Below are positions 8,440 to 17,495 of a stretch of 59,465 nucleotides of DNA, one piece after another (position 1 is the stretch's first letter; each line of letters opens with the position of its first letter). Made by a program: the position numbers and the translations under genes. The notes beneath the pieces are model-generated. The model saw only the letters and a list, made by a program, of their open reading frames with translations, ran no database searches and had not been told where the DNA came from. Source of the DNA: Planctomycetota bacterium (GTDB lineage Bacteria > Planctomycetota > UBA1135 > UBA2386); the NCBI GenBank assembly GCA_020848735.1, contig JADLHO010000081.1:1-59465 (forward strand). Reading direction: 5' to 3'.

Positions 8440-9687
8440 ATGTCCCAGACCCAGCTTGCCGTTGAAGACGCCGTGCTACTCCAAGGTCTCAGTGCGGAGG
8501 CGATCGCAGAACGACTCCGCGCCGCCATCCGACAGGCCGACGTCGGGCAACGCAGCGCTGCGTTCTACCTGGCGGAGCTTCACGATCGTCGCCTCCACCT
8601 GGCGCTCGGCATGCCCTCGACGGTTGCCTACGCGGTGCGCGTCCTGGGCCTTTCGCGACGGAAGGCGAGGGAACTCCTCCAGACGGGACTGCGACTCCGC
8701 GAGCTGAAAGCGATCGATGCGGCCTTCGCCGAAAGCCAGCTGGCCTGGAGTCGCGTGCGCCGGATCTGCGAAGTCGCAACTCCCTCGACCGAGCGCGAGT
8801 GGCTGGATCGAGCGCTCGGCTGCGGACAGGATGAACTCGACCAACTCGTCAAGCGCGCGCATCGCGGCGATTCACCACCCAAGGGCGAAGGGCTCCCGCA
8901 GCTGCGCTTCGCGCTCCACGTCGAGCTCGACTCCGTGCAGTGGCAGATGTGGGAACAGTCCCGCGAGAAACTCCGCGCGGAGCTGGGTGACGACGATCAA
9001 CTCCGCGACGTCGACCTCCTGCTGGAGATGCTCCGGCTGGTCCTGGCGAGCGATGCCGACGGAAGCGTGCCTGGCCGTCGTCCGGTCGACGGCGGACCGT
9101 TCCGGGTGATCCTTCGAGAGCCAGTATCCGAGACCGAGGCGGCGACGCAGATGGAGCCTGCCGAGGGTGAGGTCCCGGTTTCGCGCATCGAGTTCGAGGC
9201 GGTACCGAGCGACCACGCCACGCCGCCCGCGCTGCGAACGCGAGTGCTCGCGCGGGACGGACACGCCTGCGCCAATTGCCGAGGACGCCGTGGACTCCAC
9301 GCCCATCACGTGATCTGGCGCTCCAAGGGCGGCGAATCGAGCCTCCGAAACCTCGTCACCCTCTGCTCCCGCTGCCACGCCTTGGTCCACGAGGGCTTCC
9401 TCGACGTCCAGTTGGCCACGACGGACGATCCCGGAGCGCCCGCGCGATTCGAGTTCCGCGACGAGCGCGGTCGCCCGCTGACCCGTCGCGTGTTCCAGGA
9501 ACCGCGCATCGTTCAAGCCGAGGTGGCGCAATGCGCCACCGATCAGGTCCGCGAGACTCCGGTCAGAGCGGGACCCGACCTCGAGTGGCTCGCCTCCCAC
9601 ATGCACTGGTTCAAGTTCCGCGTGGGTCACTTCGCCCTGCGGCCCGCGTATCGCGAGCGCTTCGCCGAGGAATTCCCCGACGCTTGA
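8440..9687 (+). CDS. HNH endonuclease domain protein
   Basis: This 415-residue protein ends in a zinc-type HNH nuclease domain (about 266-321): ACANC (Cys277, Cys280), LHAHHVIW (His287, His289, His290), SLRNLVTLC (Cys309) and RCH (Cys312, His313). The first 200 residues form a helical region (LHLALGMPSTVAYAVRVLGL, then SRRKARELLQTGLRLRELK) resembling the front part of DUF222/HNH-type multicopy proteins. The start at 8440 is supported by a strong ribosome binding site (GGAGGA, 8431-8436); a longer in-frame start lies inside purN. Proteins of this type often occur in dispersed copies and may be selfish or defence-related, but nothing nearby resolves its role. Confidence 0.82.
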   Translation: MSQTQLAVEDAVLLQGLSAEAIAERLRAAIRQADVGQRSAAFYLAELHDRRLHLALGMPSTVAYAVRVLGLSRRKARELLQTGLRLRELKAIDAAFAESQLAWSRVRRICEVATPSTEREWLDRALGCGQDELDQLVKRAHRGDSPPKGEGLPQLRFALHVELDSVQWQMWEQSREKLRAELGDDDQLRDVDLLLEMLRLVLASDADGSVPGRRPVDGGPFRVILREPVSETEAATQMEPAEGEVPVSRIEFEAVPSDHATPPALRTRVLARDGHACANCRGRRGLHAHHVIWRSKGGESSLRNLVTLCSRCHALVHEGFLDVQLATTDDPGAPARFEFRDERGRPLTRRVFQEPRIVQAEVAQCATDQVRETPVRAGPDLEWLASHMHWFKFRVGHFALRPAYRERFAEEFPDA

Positions 9688-9693
9688 CGGCCC

Positions 9694-11202
9694 TCAGAGA
9701 CCGAAGAAGCGCTTGATGCGGGCCACCAATTCGCCGGCACCCTTCTGGATGGCGGCACGCTGATCGGCTGGCGCCGATCGCATGTCAGCAATCGCGCGGA
9801 GACCCTGTCGGCGAGCCTCCACGATCTCTGCCATCTCGTGCGCCAGCGCAGGGCGACGCGCGAGCATCTGGTGGAACACGGCCTTGTGCACGACGAGCAC
9901 CGAGAGGTCGTCGACCGCGGTCACGCTCGCGGTCCTGGGCTCACCGGTCAGCACGGCCATCTCGCCGAAGAACTCGCCGCGACCCAGTCGCGCGACCTCC
10001 CGCTCACCGCCCTGGTCGTCGCGCAACGAGACCACCGCCGTTCCTTCCTGGATGAGGAAGAAGCTGTCGCCGCCCTCGCCCTGGTGCACGACCCGCTCGC
10101 CGCGGCCGTACTCCTCCCGCACGGCGTCATGGCCGAGGATCGCGAGTTCATCGGGACTGAGCGGGACGAAGACCGGCACCCGTGCGAGAGCATCCCGATA
10201 TGCGGCGCTCGGATCGGCGCGCTTGGGCAACTCGGAGTGGAACTCGTAGCTCGTCTGGATCGGGAAGGGGATGTTCAGGTTGGCACGCTTGGCGGCGTAC
10301 CAGACCTTCGTCATGAACTCGTCGTTGATCTCCTGCTGCTTCGCGAAGTCCTCGATGAAGAACCGGATCTCATACTCGATCGAGTACGCGGCGTAATTCT
10401 TCGTGCGCACGGCCGGCGCCGGCTGGGCCAGAACGCCACGCGTCGCGAGCGCCACCCCCATCAGCACGCGCTTCACCTTGTTCGGCGGATCGTCGTAGCT
10501 GAACCCGATCAGGTGCTTTTCGCCGTGCACCGCGGTGGGACGCGAGAGGTTGACGAGCGTCTCCTTGCCGATCACGGAGTTCGGCACAACCACGAGATCG
10601 CGCGTGCGGGTCCGAACCCGGACCGATCGCCAGTTCATCTCGATCACCTCTCCGGTGATCGCGCCGATCTGCACCCAGTCTCCGACCTCGAAGGGTCGCT
10701 CCAGCAGGACCGCGATGCCGGCCATCACGTTGTCGAGCGTGTTCTGCAACGCCAGGCCGAGCACGATCGAGCTCACACCGATCGCCGTGATGAGGCCGCC
10801 GAGGTCGCCGCCCCAGACACCCTTCACCACGAGTGCTGCGCCGATGAGCACGAGCAGCACCCTCAAGATGTCGATCAGGAGCTTCGGGAAGCGCGTGTCG
10901 TATCGGCCTCCCTCTTGGCGGATCAGCGCGGTGTTCTTGACGAAGCTCAGCCCGACATGGATGGCCGCGATCCACAGCAGAGTCTCGAGGACCCGCACGG
11001 CCACCTGCTCGCGCGGGACCGACAAGGCCCAGACCGTGAGAGTGACGAGTCCCGCGAGCGGCAGGAGCAGGTTGCGCGTCGCACGTAGCGTCGCCGCGAG
11101 CGGGTGGCGCTTCGCGTCGAGACGGCTCAGCACGAGCGTCGAGAGGAGCATGGCGCCGAGCCAGCCGAGCGCCGTGAGCGAGACCGCAACCCAGGTTTCC
11201 AT
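9694..11202 (-). CDS. MscS-type mechanosensitive channel with C-terminal cyclic nucleotide-binding domain
   Basis: The 502-residue inner-membrane channel has four N-terminal helices (about 7-28, 45-62, 72-90, 108-127), then the MscS pore and beta region: GGLITAIGVSSIVLGLALQN (135-154), VLLERPFEVGDWVQIG (165-180) and a VPNSVIGKE loop. After the alpha/beta part comes a cyclic nucleotide-binding domain (about 345-460). Its phosphate-binding cassette GEFFGEMAVLTGEPRTASV (409-427) keeps the Gly-Glu and Arg that hold the cyclic phosphate. The channel is likely gated or tuned by cAMP or cGMP, and a cyclase is encoded in the same cluster. It starts 19 nt after the M48 protease gene and converges on the HNH gene with a 6-nt gap. 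Confidence 0.93.
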   Translation of the reverse strand: METWVAVSLTALGWLGAMLLSTLVLSRLDAKRHPLAATLRATRNLLLPLAGLVTLTVWALSVPREQVAVRVLETLLWIAAIHVGLSFVKNTALIRQEGGRYDTRFPKLLIDILRVLLVLIGAALVVKGVWGGDLGGLITAIGVSSIVLGLALQNTLDNVMAGIAVLLERPFEVGDWVQIGAITGEVIEMNWRSVRVRTRTRDLVVVPNSVIGKETLVNLSRPTAVHGEKHLIGFSYDDPPNKVKRVLMGVALATRGVLAQPAPAVRTKNYAAYSIEYEIRFFIEDFAKQQEINDEFMTKVWYAAKRANLNIPFPIQTSYEFHSELPKRADPSAAYRDALARVPVFVPLSPDELAILGHDAVREEYGRGERVVHQGEGGDSFFLIQEGTAVVSLRDDQGGEREVARLGRGEFFGEMAVLTGEPRTASVTAVDDLSVLVVHKAVFHQMLARRPALAHEMAEIVEARRQGLRAIADMRSAPADQRAAIQKGAGELVARIKRFFGL

Positions 11203-11221
11203 GGCGCCTGCGCGTCGACCG

Positions 11222-12106
11222 TCAGAGCTTCAGGTTCGCGCGGTAACGCGCGCTACGGCGCTCGAGTGCCGCCTGGTCGCCACCGAATGCGAGCGGTGAA
11301 CCGAGTCCCGCCTGACGTTCCTTCGGCGAGGGGTGGGTCGCGAACATTCCACCCTCGCCACCGACCTCGCTCATCCGTGCGAGCACGCGTGAAAGCGCCT
11401 CGGGGTCGTAACCGGTCCCCACGAGGAACTCACGCCCGAGTCGATCCGCCTCGGCCTCCGCCTCACGCGAGTAGCCGCTCGTGATGAGCGTCTGCACGAC
11501 ATCCTTCACCGATTGATCGAAGAGCCCGGTCAGCTCCTGCAGGTCCTTCGGATCCATCGTCGCCTGGGCCGTCCCAGCGGCGAGGTAGGTGAAGGCCTGC
11601 GCGAGGTTGCTCTTCTGGATCGCTTGCACCCCGTGCTTCAGGCTCACGTGCGCGATCTCGTGCGCGAGCACCGCGGCGAGTTCGTCTTCGCTCGCGGTCT
11701 TCTTCAGCAGGCCCTTCGTGACGAGGATCGTGCCGCCGGGGCATGCAAACGCGTTGACCTCGTCCGTGTCGAGCAGCGCGAAGCGGTACTCGAGGAAGGG
11801 CTGCCGCACCCGGTCGTTCGTCATCGCGAGGGCCAGGCCGACGCGGTTGAGGTAGGACTGCGCCACCTCGTCCTGGGCGAGCGGGTAGCCGGGCATCGCG
11901 AGGATCTCCGCGGCCACCGAGCGCCCGATGAAGTGCTCCTCGCTGGGGTCGAGGTCCTGCCACGACTTGCGCAGTCGGTTGGCACCGCGGATCAACTTGC
12001 CTTCGGCGCTCTCCTCGTCGGTCATCTCCTCGAGCGCGTTCATCACGCCGGCGCAGGCGGCGACCGGCAGCGAAAGACAGAGGAGCCAGAGTGCGGCGCG
12101 CCTCAT
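11222..12106 (-). CDS. M48-family metalloprotease lipoprotein
   Basis: This 294-residue predicted lipoprotein has a short signal peptide with lipobox VAAC (Cys18). The zinc protease motif HEIAH lies at 149-153, preceded by AFACPGGTILVTKGLL, typical of the Oma1/BepA/LoiP branch. The downstream EAEAEADRLG (216-225) supplies the third, Glu, ligand. These proteins act in outer-membrane quality control. The start chosen, the ATG at 12106, overlaps the stop of the SH3-like gene by 4 nt. The upstream in-frame extension runs only over that gene and lacks a signal peptide. Secretion, lipobox and genomic position all suggest an envelope stress role. Confidence 0.92.
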   Translation of the reverse strand: MRRAALWLLCLSLPVAACAGVMNALEEMTDEESAEGKLIRGANRLRKSWQDLDPSEEHFIGRSVAAEILAMPGYPLAQDEVAQSYLNRVGLALAMTNDRVRQPFLEYRFALLDTDEVNAFACPGGTILVTKGLLKKTASEDELAAVLAHEIAHVSLKHGVQAIQKSNLAQAFTYLAAGTAQATMDPKDLQELTGLFDQSVKDVVQTLITSGYSREAEAEADRLGREFLVGTGYDPEALSRVLARMSEVGGEGGMFATHPSPKERQAGLGSPLAFGGDQAALERRSARYRANLKL

Positions 12107-12615
12107 CGCTTCACCTCCGTCTCGCGCAGTGCCTGCGGGGCGAGCCCGCCCTCGCCGAGGAAGCTCGCGACCTCGCCTTCTGCGACCACACGGCCCTGGA
12201 TGCGATCGAGCCGCTGGAAGGCCGCTTCGAGGTCCGGATTGCCGCGGCGGAACTCGCGCTCGACCTGCGGGTTGAAGCCCTTGCGCGCCGCCGAGGTCTC
12301 GGACGCGGAATAGTTCTCGCGGACCCCTTCTCCGGAGAGTCGCACGTCCTTCTTGGTCGAAACGTCGGTCTCGTGCAGCCAACCGGCGAGTTCACGGTAC
12401 TTGGCCTGGTACCACGCGCCATCCTTCGCCTCGACGACGAGGCGATCGCCCTCGACGAGCTCCGCGATCGGCGCGGCGAAGAGCCGTTTCGCGCTCCGCA
12501 GCTTGGTCACCTTGCGCGTGACGATCAGGGCGTCGCCGCGACTCTGCGGCAGATTGCCGGCGGCAACGAGGAGGAGGACCGGAACGACGAAGAGGAGCCG
12601 TCGCAACTGTCTCAT
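12103..12615 (-). CDS. Secreted SH3-like domain protein
   Basis: This 170-residue protein has an N-terminal signal peptide or anchor (MRQLRRLLFVVPVLLLVAAG). A bacterial SH3-like segment follows (about 35-85: VEGDRLVVEAKDGAWYQAKY, then RELAGWLHETDV), and then a charged helical tail. Such domains bind cell-wall or protein ligands; the exact target is unknown. It overlaps the M48 protease gene by 4 nt (ATGA), so the two are probably made together, perhaps with the SH3 protein guiding or inhibiting the protease (inference). A TATCCT hexamer stands 9 nt before the ATG, so it may also be transcribed as a leaderless message apart from the upstream cyclase gene. Confidence 0.75.
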   Translation of the reverse strand: MRQLRRLLFVVPVLLLVAAGNLPQSRGDALIVTRKVTKLRSAKRLFAAPIAELVEGDRLVVEAKDGAWYQAKYRELAGWLHETDVSTKKDVRLSGEGVRENYSASETSAARKGFNPQVEREFRRGNPDLEAAFQRLDRIQGRVVAEGEVASFLGEGGLAPQALRETEVKR

Positions 12616-12624
12616 GCGCGGCGC

Positions 12625-12630
12625 AGGATA
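12625..12630 (-). promoter_or_regulatory. Candidate -10 element directly upstream of the SH3-like gene
   Basis: The minus strand reads GCTATCCTGC with TATCCT as the hexamer. Only 9 nt separate it from the ATG at 12615, so transcription would begin at or beside the start codon. It sits in the 35-nt gap after the cyclase stop. Confidence 0.4.
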
Positions 12631-12650
12631 GCGGCGCGCGCCGTGCGCCA

Positions 12651-14723
12651 CTACTTCACGTCGAGACGGAACACGCCGTCCCAGTCCGACTCGCCGAGGC
12701 GTGCATGCCACAGCGCGACCAGCGCGTCGTGCGGGCGAAGCGCCGCGAGTCGCGCGAACGCGGCCCGCGCCGCGTCGCGGTCGCCCCGGCGCGCCGCATC
12801 GATCGCCGCGGCGTGTGCCGCGACCGCGCCGACTTCGTCGTCCGTCGCCGCGCCACGAAGTGCCAGGGGCTCGTAGACGACGAGCGGCTCGGAGCGCCCC
12901 TTCACGGCGAGGCGCCCGACCTCGCGCCCGAGCACCTCGCCGGCGCAGCGCGCCCAGGTCGTCTCGCTGACGAGGATGCCGGTGCCGAAGGCCTTGTTCG
13001 CCCCCTCGAGCCGCGAGGCGAGGTTCACCGTGTCGCCGATCGCGGTGTAGTCGAAGCGCTTGCTCGAACCCATGTTCCCGACCACGGCGAGCCCGGTGTG
13101 CACCCCGATCCGCGTCTCGATGCTCGGCTTGCCCGCCTGGCGGAGTTCGGCGGCGATGTCCTCGCTCACCCTGCGCGCCACGAGCGCGGCGCGCACGGCG
13201 CGCAGCGGATGGTCCTCGCCCGGCAGCGGCGCGCCGAAGAGCGCCATGATCGCGTCGCCGATGAACTTGTCGATCACGCCGCGCTCGGCGAGCACCGGCT
13301 CGCACATCCGCGTGAAGTAGTCGTTCAGGAACGCGACGAGTTCGGTCGGGCTGACGTGCTCGGCGAGCCCGGTGAAGCCCGCGAGGTCGGTGAAGAAGAG
13401 CGTGACCTCACGGGCACTGCCGCCGAGCGCGACGGCATCGGGATCGCGCAGCACTTCGCTCAGGACCTCGGGTGCGAGGTACGACGCGAACGCGCGCCGC
13501 ATCTCGCGCTTCTGCCGCCCTTCGACGACGAGCCGCCACGCGAGGCCCAGCCCCGCGCTGGAGCCATAGGCCAGCGCCGGCATCGCGATCGGCAGGACGA
13601 GGAGGCTCTGCCAGGCGAGCAGCGCGCTCGCCAGGAAGAGCACGGCGATCGCGAGGAGGACGGAGAGCGGCACGATCACGCCGGGCAAGGCGAAGACCGC
13701 CGTCGTCGCCAGCGCCGCCGCCGCCGCGGCGAACGCTCCCTGCCAGCCACTCTCGCGCAACCAATCGCCCCGCTGCAGGTTGTCGATCGCGGTCGCGTGC
13801 AACTCCACGCCCGGGAAGCTCCGCGAGAGCGGCGTGGGGTGAGCATCTTCCAGGCCGTCCGCATGGATGCCGACGAGCACGATCTTCCCCTCGAAGCGCT
13901 CCTTGCCGTAGAGCGGCGTCTGCCCCTCCGCGCTCGCCATCATCGACTGCACGATGTTGACGAACTTCACCTTGTCGAAGCTGAACTCCGGTCCACGGAA
14001 GTTGAGCAGGCGCCGCGCCGGTCCGGCGAGGCTGCCCGCGAGGTCGAGCTCCGGTCGCGCCACGAGCGCCGTCGCCAGCGCGAAGGACGGCTGCAGCCAG
14101 GGAGCTTCCGCACCCGGGCGGGCGAGACCGCGCACGAGCTCGTAGTGCCGATGCGTCTTGTCCGCGTCGGCCGCGACATTGCTGAAGCCGAGCCGGGTGG
14201 CGCCGCGCTCGATCTCGGGCAGCGGCAGGACGACACCGCGCGCGACGGCCAGGTCCCGCGGCGCCGCCTGCCCCTGCAGCGCGCGCGCTGCGAAGCGCTG
14301 CGTCGCCTCGGGGCTCGCCGCACCCTCGCGGAACTCGACGAGCTTCACGACCAGCGCGTTGTCGGCGCGTGCCGCGAGCGCCTCGCCGAACGCCGTGTCG
14401 GTGTCGGTGCTCGACGGCTGGTCGAAGAGCAGGTCGAACCCGACCGCCTTCGCACCGCACTCGCGCAGGTAACCGAGCACCTCCTCGTAGAGCGTGCGCG
14501 GCCACGGGAAGCCCATCCCCTGCCCCGCGACGAACTCGAGCGATTCCTGATCGATCCACGCGATCACGAGGTCCTCGCCCGGCGCGCGGCGACCGATCCC
14601 CGTCGCGTACCGCGCATCGATCGAGAGCAGCTCGAGCCGCTCGACCACGCCGAGCACGTCGAGTCCGAACGCGATCAGGCAGGAGAGCACGGCGACGGCG
14701 AGGGCCGCGCGGAGTCGGCGCAT
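12651..14723 (-). CDS. CHASE2-domain adenylate/guanylate cyclase (class III)
   Basis: The 690-residue protein has an N-terminal membrane helix and a periplasmic CHASE2 sensor (about 30-300; DARYATGIGRRAPGEDLVIA near the start, later FEGKIVLVGIHADGLEDAHP and FPGVELHATAIDN). Three hydrophobic helices follow, then a class III cyclase domain. The metal-binding aspartates are in FFTDLAGFTGL (Asp446) and IGDAIMALFG (Asp490). The substrate and transition-state residues lie in DKFIGDA (Lys486) and YTAIGDTVNLASRLE (559-573, Asn567, Arg571). All catalytic positions are present and the pattern fits adenylate cyclase better than guanylate. The start is the ATG at 14723, just after an upstream hairpin. 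It is the first gene of a four-gene cluster ending in a cyclic-nucleotide-domain channel. Confidence 0.93.
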   Translation of the reverse strand: MRRLRAALAVAVLSCLIAFGLDVLGVVERLELLSIDARYATGIGRRAPGEDLVIAWIDQESLEFVAGQGMGFPWPRTLYEEVLGYLRECGAKAVGFDLLFDQPSSTDTDTAFGEALAARADNALVVKLVEFREGAASPEATQRFAARALQGQAAPRDLAVARGVVLPLPEIERGATRLGFSNVAADADKTHRHYELVRGLARPGAEAPWLQPSFALATALVARPELDLAGSLAGPARRLLNFRGPEFSFDKVKFVNIVQSMMASAEGQTPLYGKERFEGKIVLVGIHADGLEDAHPTPLSRSFPGVELHATAIDNLQRGDWLRESGWQGAFAAAAAALATTAVFALPGVIVPLSVLLAIAVLFLASALLAWQSLLVLPIAMPALAYGSSAGLGLAWRLVVEGRQKREMRRAFASYLAPEVLSEVLRDPDAVALGGSAREVTLFFTDLAGFTGLAEHVSPTELVAFLNDYFTRMCEPVLAERGVIDKFIGDAIMALFGAPLPGEDHPLRAVRAALVARRVSEDIAAELRQAGKPSIETRIGVHTGLAVVGNMGSSKRFDYTAIGDTVNLASRLEGANKAFGTGILVSETTWARCAGEVLGREVGRLAVKGRSEPLVVYEPLALRGAATDDEVGAVAAHAAAIDAARRGDRDAARAAFARLAALRPHDALVALWHARLGESDWDGVFRLDVK

Positions 14724-15073
14724 GCGGGAGCCTTGTAGCGGCTCCCGCTCCTCGGAGCAGCATCGCGCGCCACACGCGAGATCGCTGCCGAATCGCGCCA
14801 CAGACACCTGCGCGCGCGCGCGCGAGCTGCGCCGCATGGATTCCCGCCCCCCGGCACGGCAACCCGACGGGCGCCTTCCCTCGCCTGGAGCACGAAGGCG
14901 GTCCGGAACACGTGCCGCGCGCCGATCGCCTCCGCCCGGTCCGGGCGCTCGAGGCGCTCGCCCGCGGGATCCACGATGCCGATCGCCTCGCCCGGCAAGC
15001 CCGCCTCGACGTGCAAGCACACGACGAGGTGCGCGCCGCAGATCCCGCCACCCACGGTCAGCCAGTCGATCAC
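14675..15073 (-). pseudogene. Truncated FAD/NAD(P)-binding oxidoreductase (N-terminal remnant)
   Basis: The frame opens with a GTG at 15073 overlapping the cobW stop (GTGA), so it was placed as a coupled operon gene. The first 60 residues are a clean flavoprotein start: [18 protein letters not shown], then AGLPGEAIGIVDPAGERLER, that is a GxGxxG dinucleotide fold followed by the acidic strand end. After about residue 75 the translation turns into Arg/Ala-rich low-complexity sequence and stops at 132 residues, overlapping the cyclase gene by 49 nt. Full-length relatives are several hundred residues. I infer a gene decayed by truncation or frameshift. It accounts for the otherwise empty 346-nt space between the cyclase and cobW. 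Confidence 0.6.
14724..14748. promoter_or_regulatory. Perfect inverted repeat abutting the cyclase start codon
   Basis: GCGGGAGCC (14724-14732) and GGCTCCCGC (14740-14748) are exact reverse complements with a 7-nt loop. The left arm touches the cyclase ATG. It may be a hairpin in the 5' leader blocking the start, an operator, or the terminator of the cobW unit upstream. No U-tract follows. Confidence 0.4.
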
Positions 15074-16296
15074 GGTGTGGGATCCTCGAACTCGAGCTCC
15101 GGAAACGGATTCGGGCGGCCGCTGCGCGCGGTTCCGGAATCGCGATCCAGACAGGCATCGAGCCGCGCGCGGATCGACGTCTCGTCGAGCGCTTGCCCGA
15201 TGAAGACGAGGAGCTGTCGCCGATCGCCGTACCGCGGATCCCACTGCGCGCGGAGATCCGGACGTTCGTCCTCAGCCGTCGGCCACCTGGAGCGAGGCAC
15301 GGCAGCCCACCACCGCGCGCTCGGATGGAGGTCACTGACACCCCCGGCCTGCCCCCACTCGTACGCGAGGTCAGGCTGCGCCGATACCCAGAAGAAGCCC
15401 TTCGAGCGCAGGATGCCCGACCAGAACGAATCGTCGTGCACGAGCGCGTGGAAGCGCTCCGCGTCGAAGGGCTCTCGCCGCTCGTACACGAAGCTCGAGA
15501 TCCCGTACTCCGCCGTCTCGGGGACGTGCTCGCCGGCGAGCTCTCTCTGCCAGCGGGCCGACCGCGACGAGACCTCGTAGTCGAACAGCCCCGTGTCGAA
15601 GATCGCGCCGAGATCCACCTCCCCGCGCGTGGCGAGCTCGATGCGCGCACGCGGGTTCAGTCCCCGTAGCGCCGCCGCCAGCTCCGCCAGGTCCCCGGGC
15701 GACACGAGGTCGCACTTGTTGACCACGATGACGTCGGCGAACTCGACCTGATCGACGAGCAGATGCGCGACCGTGCGCTGGTCCGTCTCGTCGATCGCCA
15801 CGCCGCGCTCGATCAGGCCGTCGGCACGCCTCAGCTCCGGCAGGAACTGCTTCGCGTCGACGACGGTCACCATGGTGTCGAGTCGTGTGATCGCCGCGAG
15901 GCTCCACCCCTCCTCGTCCTCGAAGGTGAAGGTCTGCGCGACGAGCAACGGCTCGCCGATCCCCGTCGACTCGATGAGGAGATGATCGAAGCGCCCCTCG
16001 CGGGCGAGTCGCGAGACCTCGCGCAGCAGGTCCTCGCGAAGCGTGCAGCAGATGCACCCGTTCGACATCTCGACCAGCTTCTCCTCCGTCCGGCTCAGTT
16101 CGGCCCCACCGCGCGCCACGAGCTCGGCGTCGATATTGACCTCGCTCATGTCGTTGACGATCACCGCCACGCGCCGGCCCTGGCGATTGCGGAGCACGTG
16201 TTCGAGGAGCGTCGTCTTCCCGGCACCGAGAAACCCCGACAACACCGTGACGGGCAGACGGGAGGCAGGGGCGCGGGCGGTGGAGCTGGTCGTCAT
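15070..16296 (-). CDS. CobW/COG0523-family metal-chaperone GTPase
   Basis: The 408-residue protein has a G1 loop in [18 protein letters not shown] (18-35), the family's metal-binding CICC (Cys81, Cys83, Cys84), a G3-like ESTG stretch after HLLIE, and the guanine-specificity motif NKCD. The CobW C-terminal domain is present. COG0523 GTPases deliver Zn or other metals to client enzymes. Which metal or client is meant cannot be read from this locus; the adjacent gene is a broken flavoprotein. The start chosen is the ATG at 16296. A longer in-frame start overlaps the upstream DUF4185-like gene and adds only Arg-rich sequence. Confidence 0.92.
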   Translation of the reverse strand: MTTSSTARAPASRLPVTVLSGFLGAGKTTLLEHVLRNRQGRRVAVIVNDMSEVNIDAELVARGGAELSRTEEKLVEMSNGCICCTLREDLLREVSRLAREGRFDHLLIESTGIGEPLLVAQTFTFEDEEGWSLAAITRLDTMVTVVDAKQFLPELRRADGLIERGVAIDETDQRTVAHLLVDQVEFADVIVVNKCDLVSPGDLAELAAALRGLNPRARIELATRGEVDLGAIFDTGLFDYEVSSRSARWQRELAGEHVPETAEYGISSFVYERREPFDAERFHALVHDDSFWSGILRSKGFFWVSAQPDLAYEWGQAGGVSDLHPSARWWAAVPRSRWPTAEDERPDLRAQWDPRYGDRRQLLVFIGQALDETSIRARLDACLDRDSGTARSGRPNPFPELEFEDPTP

Positions 16297-16367
16297 CCGT
16301 GAGCACCGATGCCGCTCGCGCCCCGCGAGTTCGATCGCCGCGTCGATCCTCCCGCGCGACCGTGGCC

Positions 16368-17495
16368 TCAGCGACCTCGCCCGCCCTCGCCCGTGACGCG
16401 CACGAGGCGCGGCCAATACAGCGACAGGTCGGCGACGACCGTCCCGAACTCCGCGTGGTTGCTCGCGTAGCTGAGCCAGAGACCGGGACCGCGCAGCTGC
16501 GGATGGGCTTTGCCCGAGTATGTGAAGACCCGCTCGCGCGCGGCCTCGGGTGGCACGAAGAGCACGCGGGCCCCGCTCCAGGGCCCCTCCGGCCGCGGAG
16601 CTTCGCGCCAGGCGAGGGATCCGGCGGGGAAGCCGAGGATCTGAACCATGACGAAGCGCGCCGGCTCCCCATCAGCACCCGCCTCACGGTGCACGCTGAA
16701 TTCGGGCGCGGCCTCCGCGAGGATCGGCGCGGGTGCCGCGCGCAGATCGGCGTGCGGGCGCCACTGCCCCGCGTCGTACCAGTCCGGCGTGAGCAGCTCG
16801 CCGCGCGCGAAGGCCACGCGCGGCCAGCGCAGCAGGAAGAGGGCGTGATCGCCCGGCTCGCGCAACGCGTAGGCGTAGACGGACTCGCCGTCGGCGACGA
16901 CCGCGGTCCCCACCGCGACGGGAAACGGCGTCGACGGCGTCGCGAGCTGCTGCTGCTCCCAGGTCTCGAGCGGGCCATCGATGCCCGTGAGGCGGTACGC
17001 CGTCCAACCGACCTGGGCGAAGCCGAAGATCCCCTCGCCGTCGCGCTTCAGCGTCGAGCAGAACACGATCACCGCGTCGTCGACGCGCAGACCGTGCAGG
17101 GGCCAGTGCCAGAGCTCGCCTTCGTCGGCGAAGTACGCACTCGGTTCCTCGCGCGTCCCCCGCCACGCGAAGTCCAACCTCGCCGTGCGCGGATCGTCGC
17201 CCGTCATGAGCGCGACCGTGTTCCTGGGCATGGCACAGCCACTCCGCCCGAGGCCGACCCCGGGCCGCTCGACGAAGCTGTCGCCGAAGAGCCAGAGCGA
17301 GCGCGGCACCCCGGTGCCGGCGCCGAGCTCGATGGAATAGGCGCCATCGCCGCCGCGCCAGCGGGAGTCCTGGTGGAAGAGGGCGTCCGCCAGGGGCTCG
17401 GCCGCCGCGCGCGGCGGGGGCGGCCCGGCGCAGGCCGCCGCCCCGAGCGCGGCGATGGACACGACACCGACCAGGCACCCCGTGCGTGAGTTCAT
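16368..17495 (-). CDS. DUF4185-like secreted lipoprotein
   Basis: The 375-residue protein has an N-terminal lipoprotein signal ([18 protein letters not shown], acceptor Cys22). The mature part shows repeated beta-propeller-like blocks: [13 protein letters not shown], then [26 protein letters not shown] and a closing [13 protein letters not shown]. The 'WlfGDs' and N-T motifs are characteristic of DUF4185 and related glycosidase-like five-blade propellers; that assignment is from memory. Its ATG overlaps the mrfB stop by 4 nt. It is probably an extracytoplasmic polysaccharide-related protein, and its link to the DNA repair pair is not obvious. Confidence 0.7.
   Translation of the reverse strand: MNSRTGCLVGVVSIAALGAAACAGPPPPRAAAEPLADALFHQDSRWRGGDGAYSIELGAGTGVPRSLWLFGDSFVERPGVGLGRSGCAMPRNTVALMTGDDPRTARLDFAWRGTREEPSAYFADEGELWHWPLHGLRVDDAVIVFCSTLKRDGEGIFGFAQVGWTAYRLTGIDGPLETWEQQQLATPSTPFPVAVGTAVVADGESVYAYALREPGDHALFLLRWPRVAFARGELLTPDWYDAGQWRPHADLRAAPAPILAEAAPEFSVHREAGADGEPARFVMVQILGFPAGSLAWREAPRPEGPWSGARVLFVPPEAARERVFTYSGKAHPQLRGPGLWLSYASNHAEFGTVVADLSLYWPRLVRVTGEGGRGR

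Noticed and set aside
14811..14825. An alternating CG tract that could be a Z-DNA or regulatory element.
   Set aside because: It lies in decayed coding sequence of very high GC, where such runs are expected.
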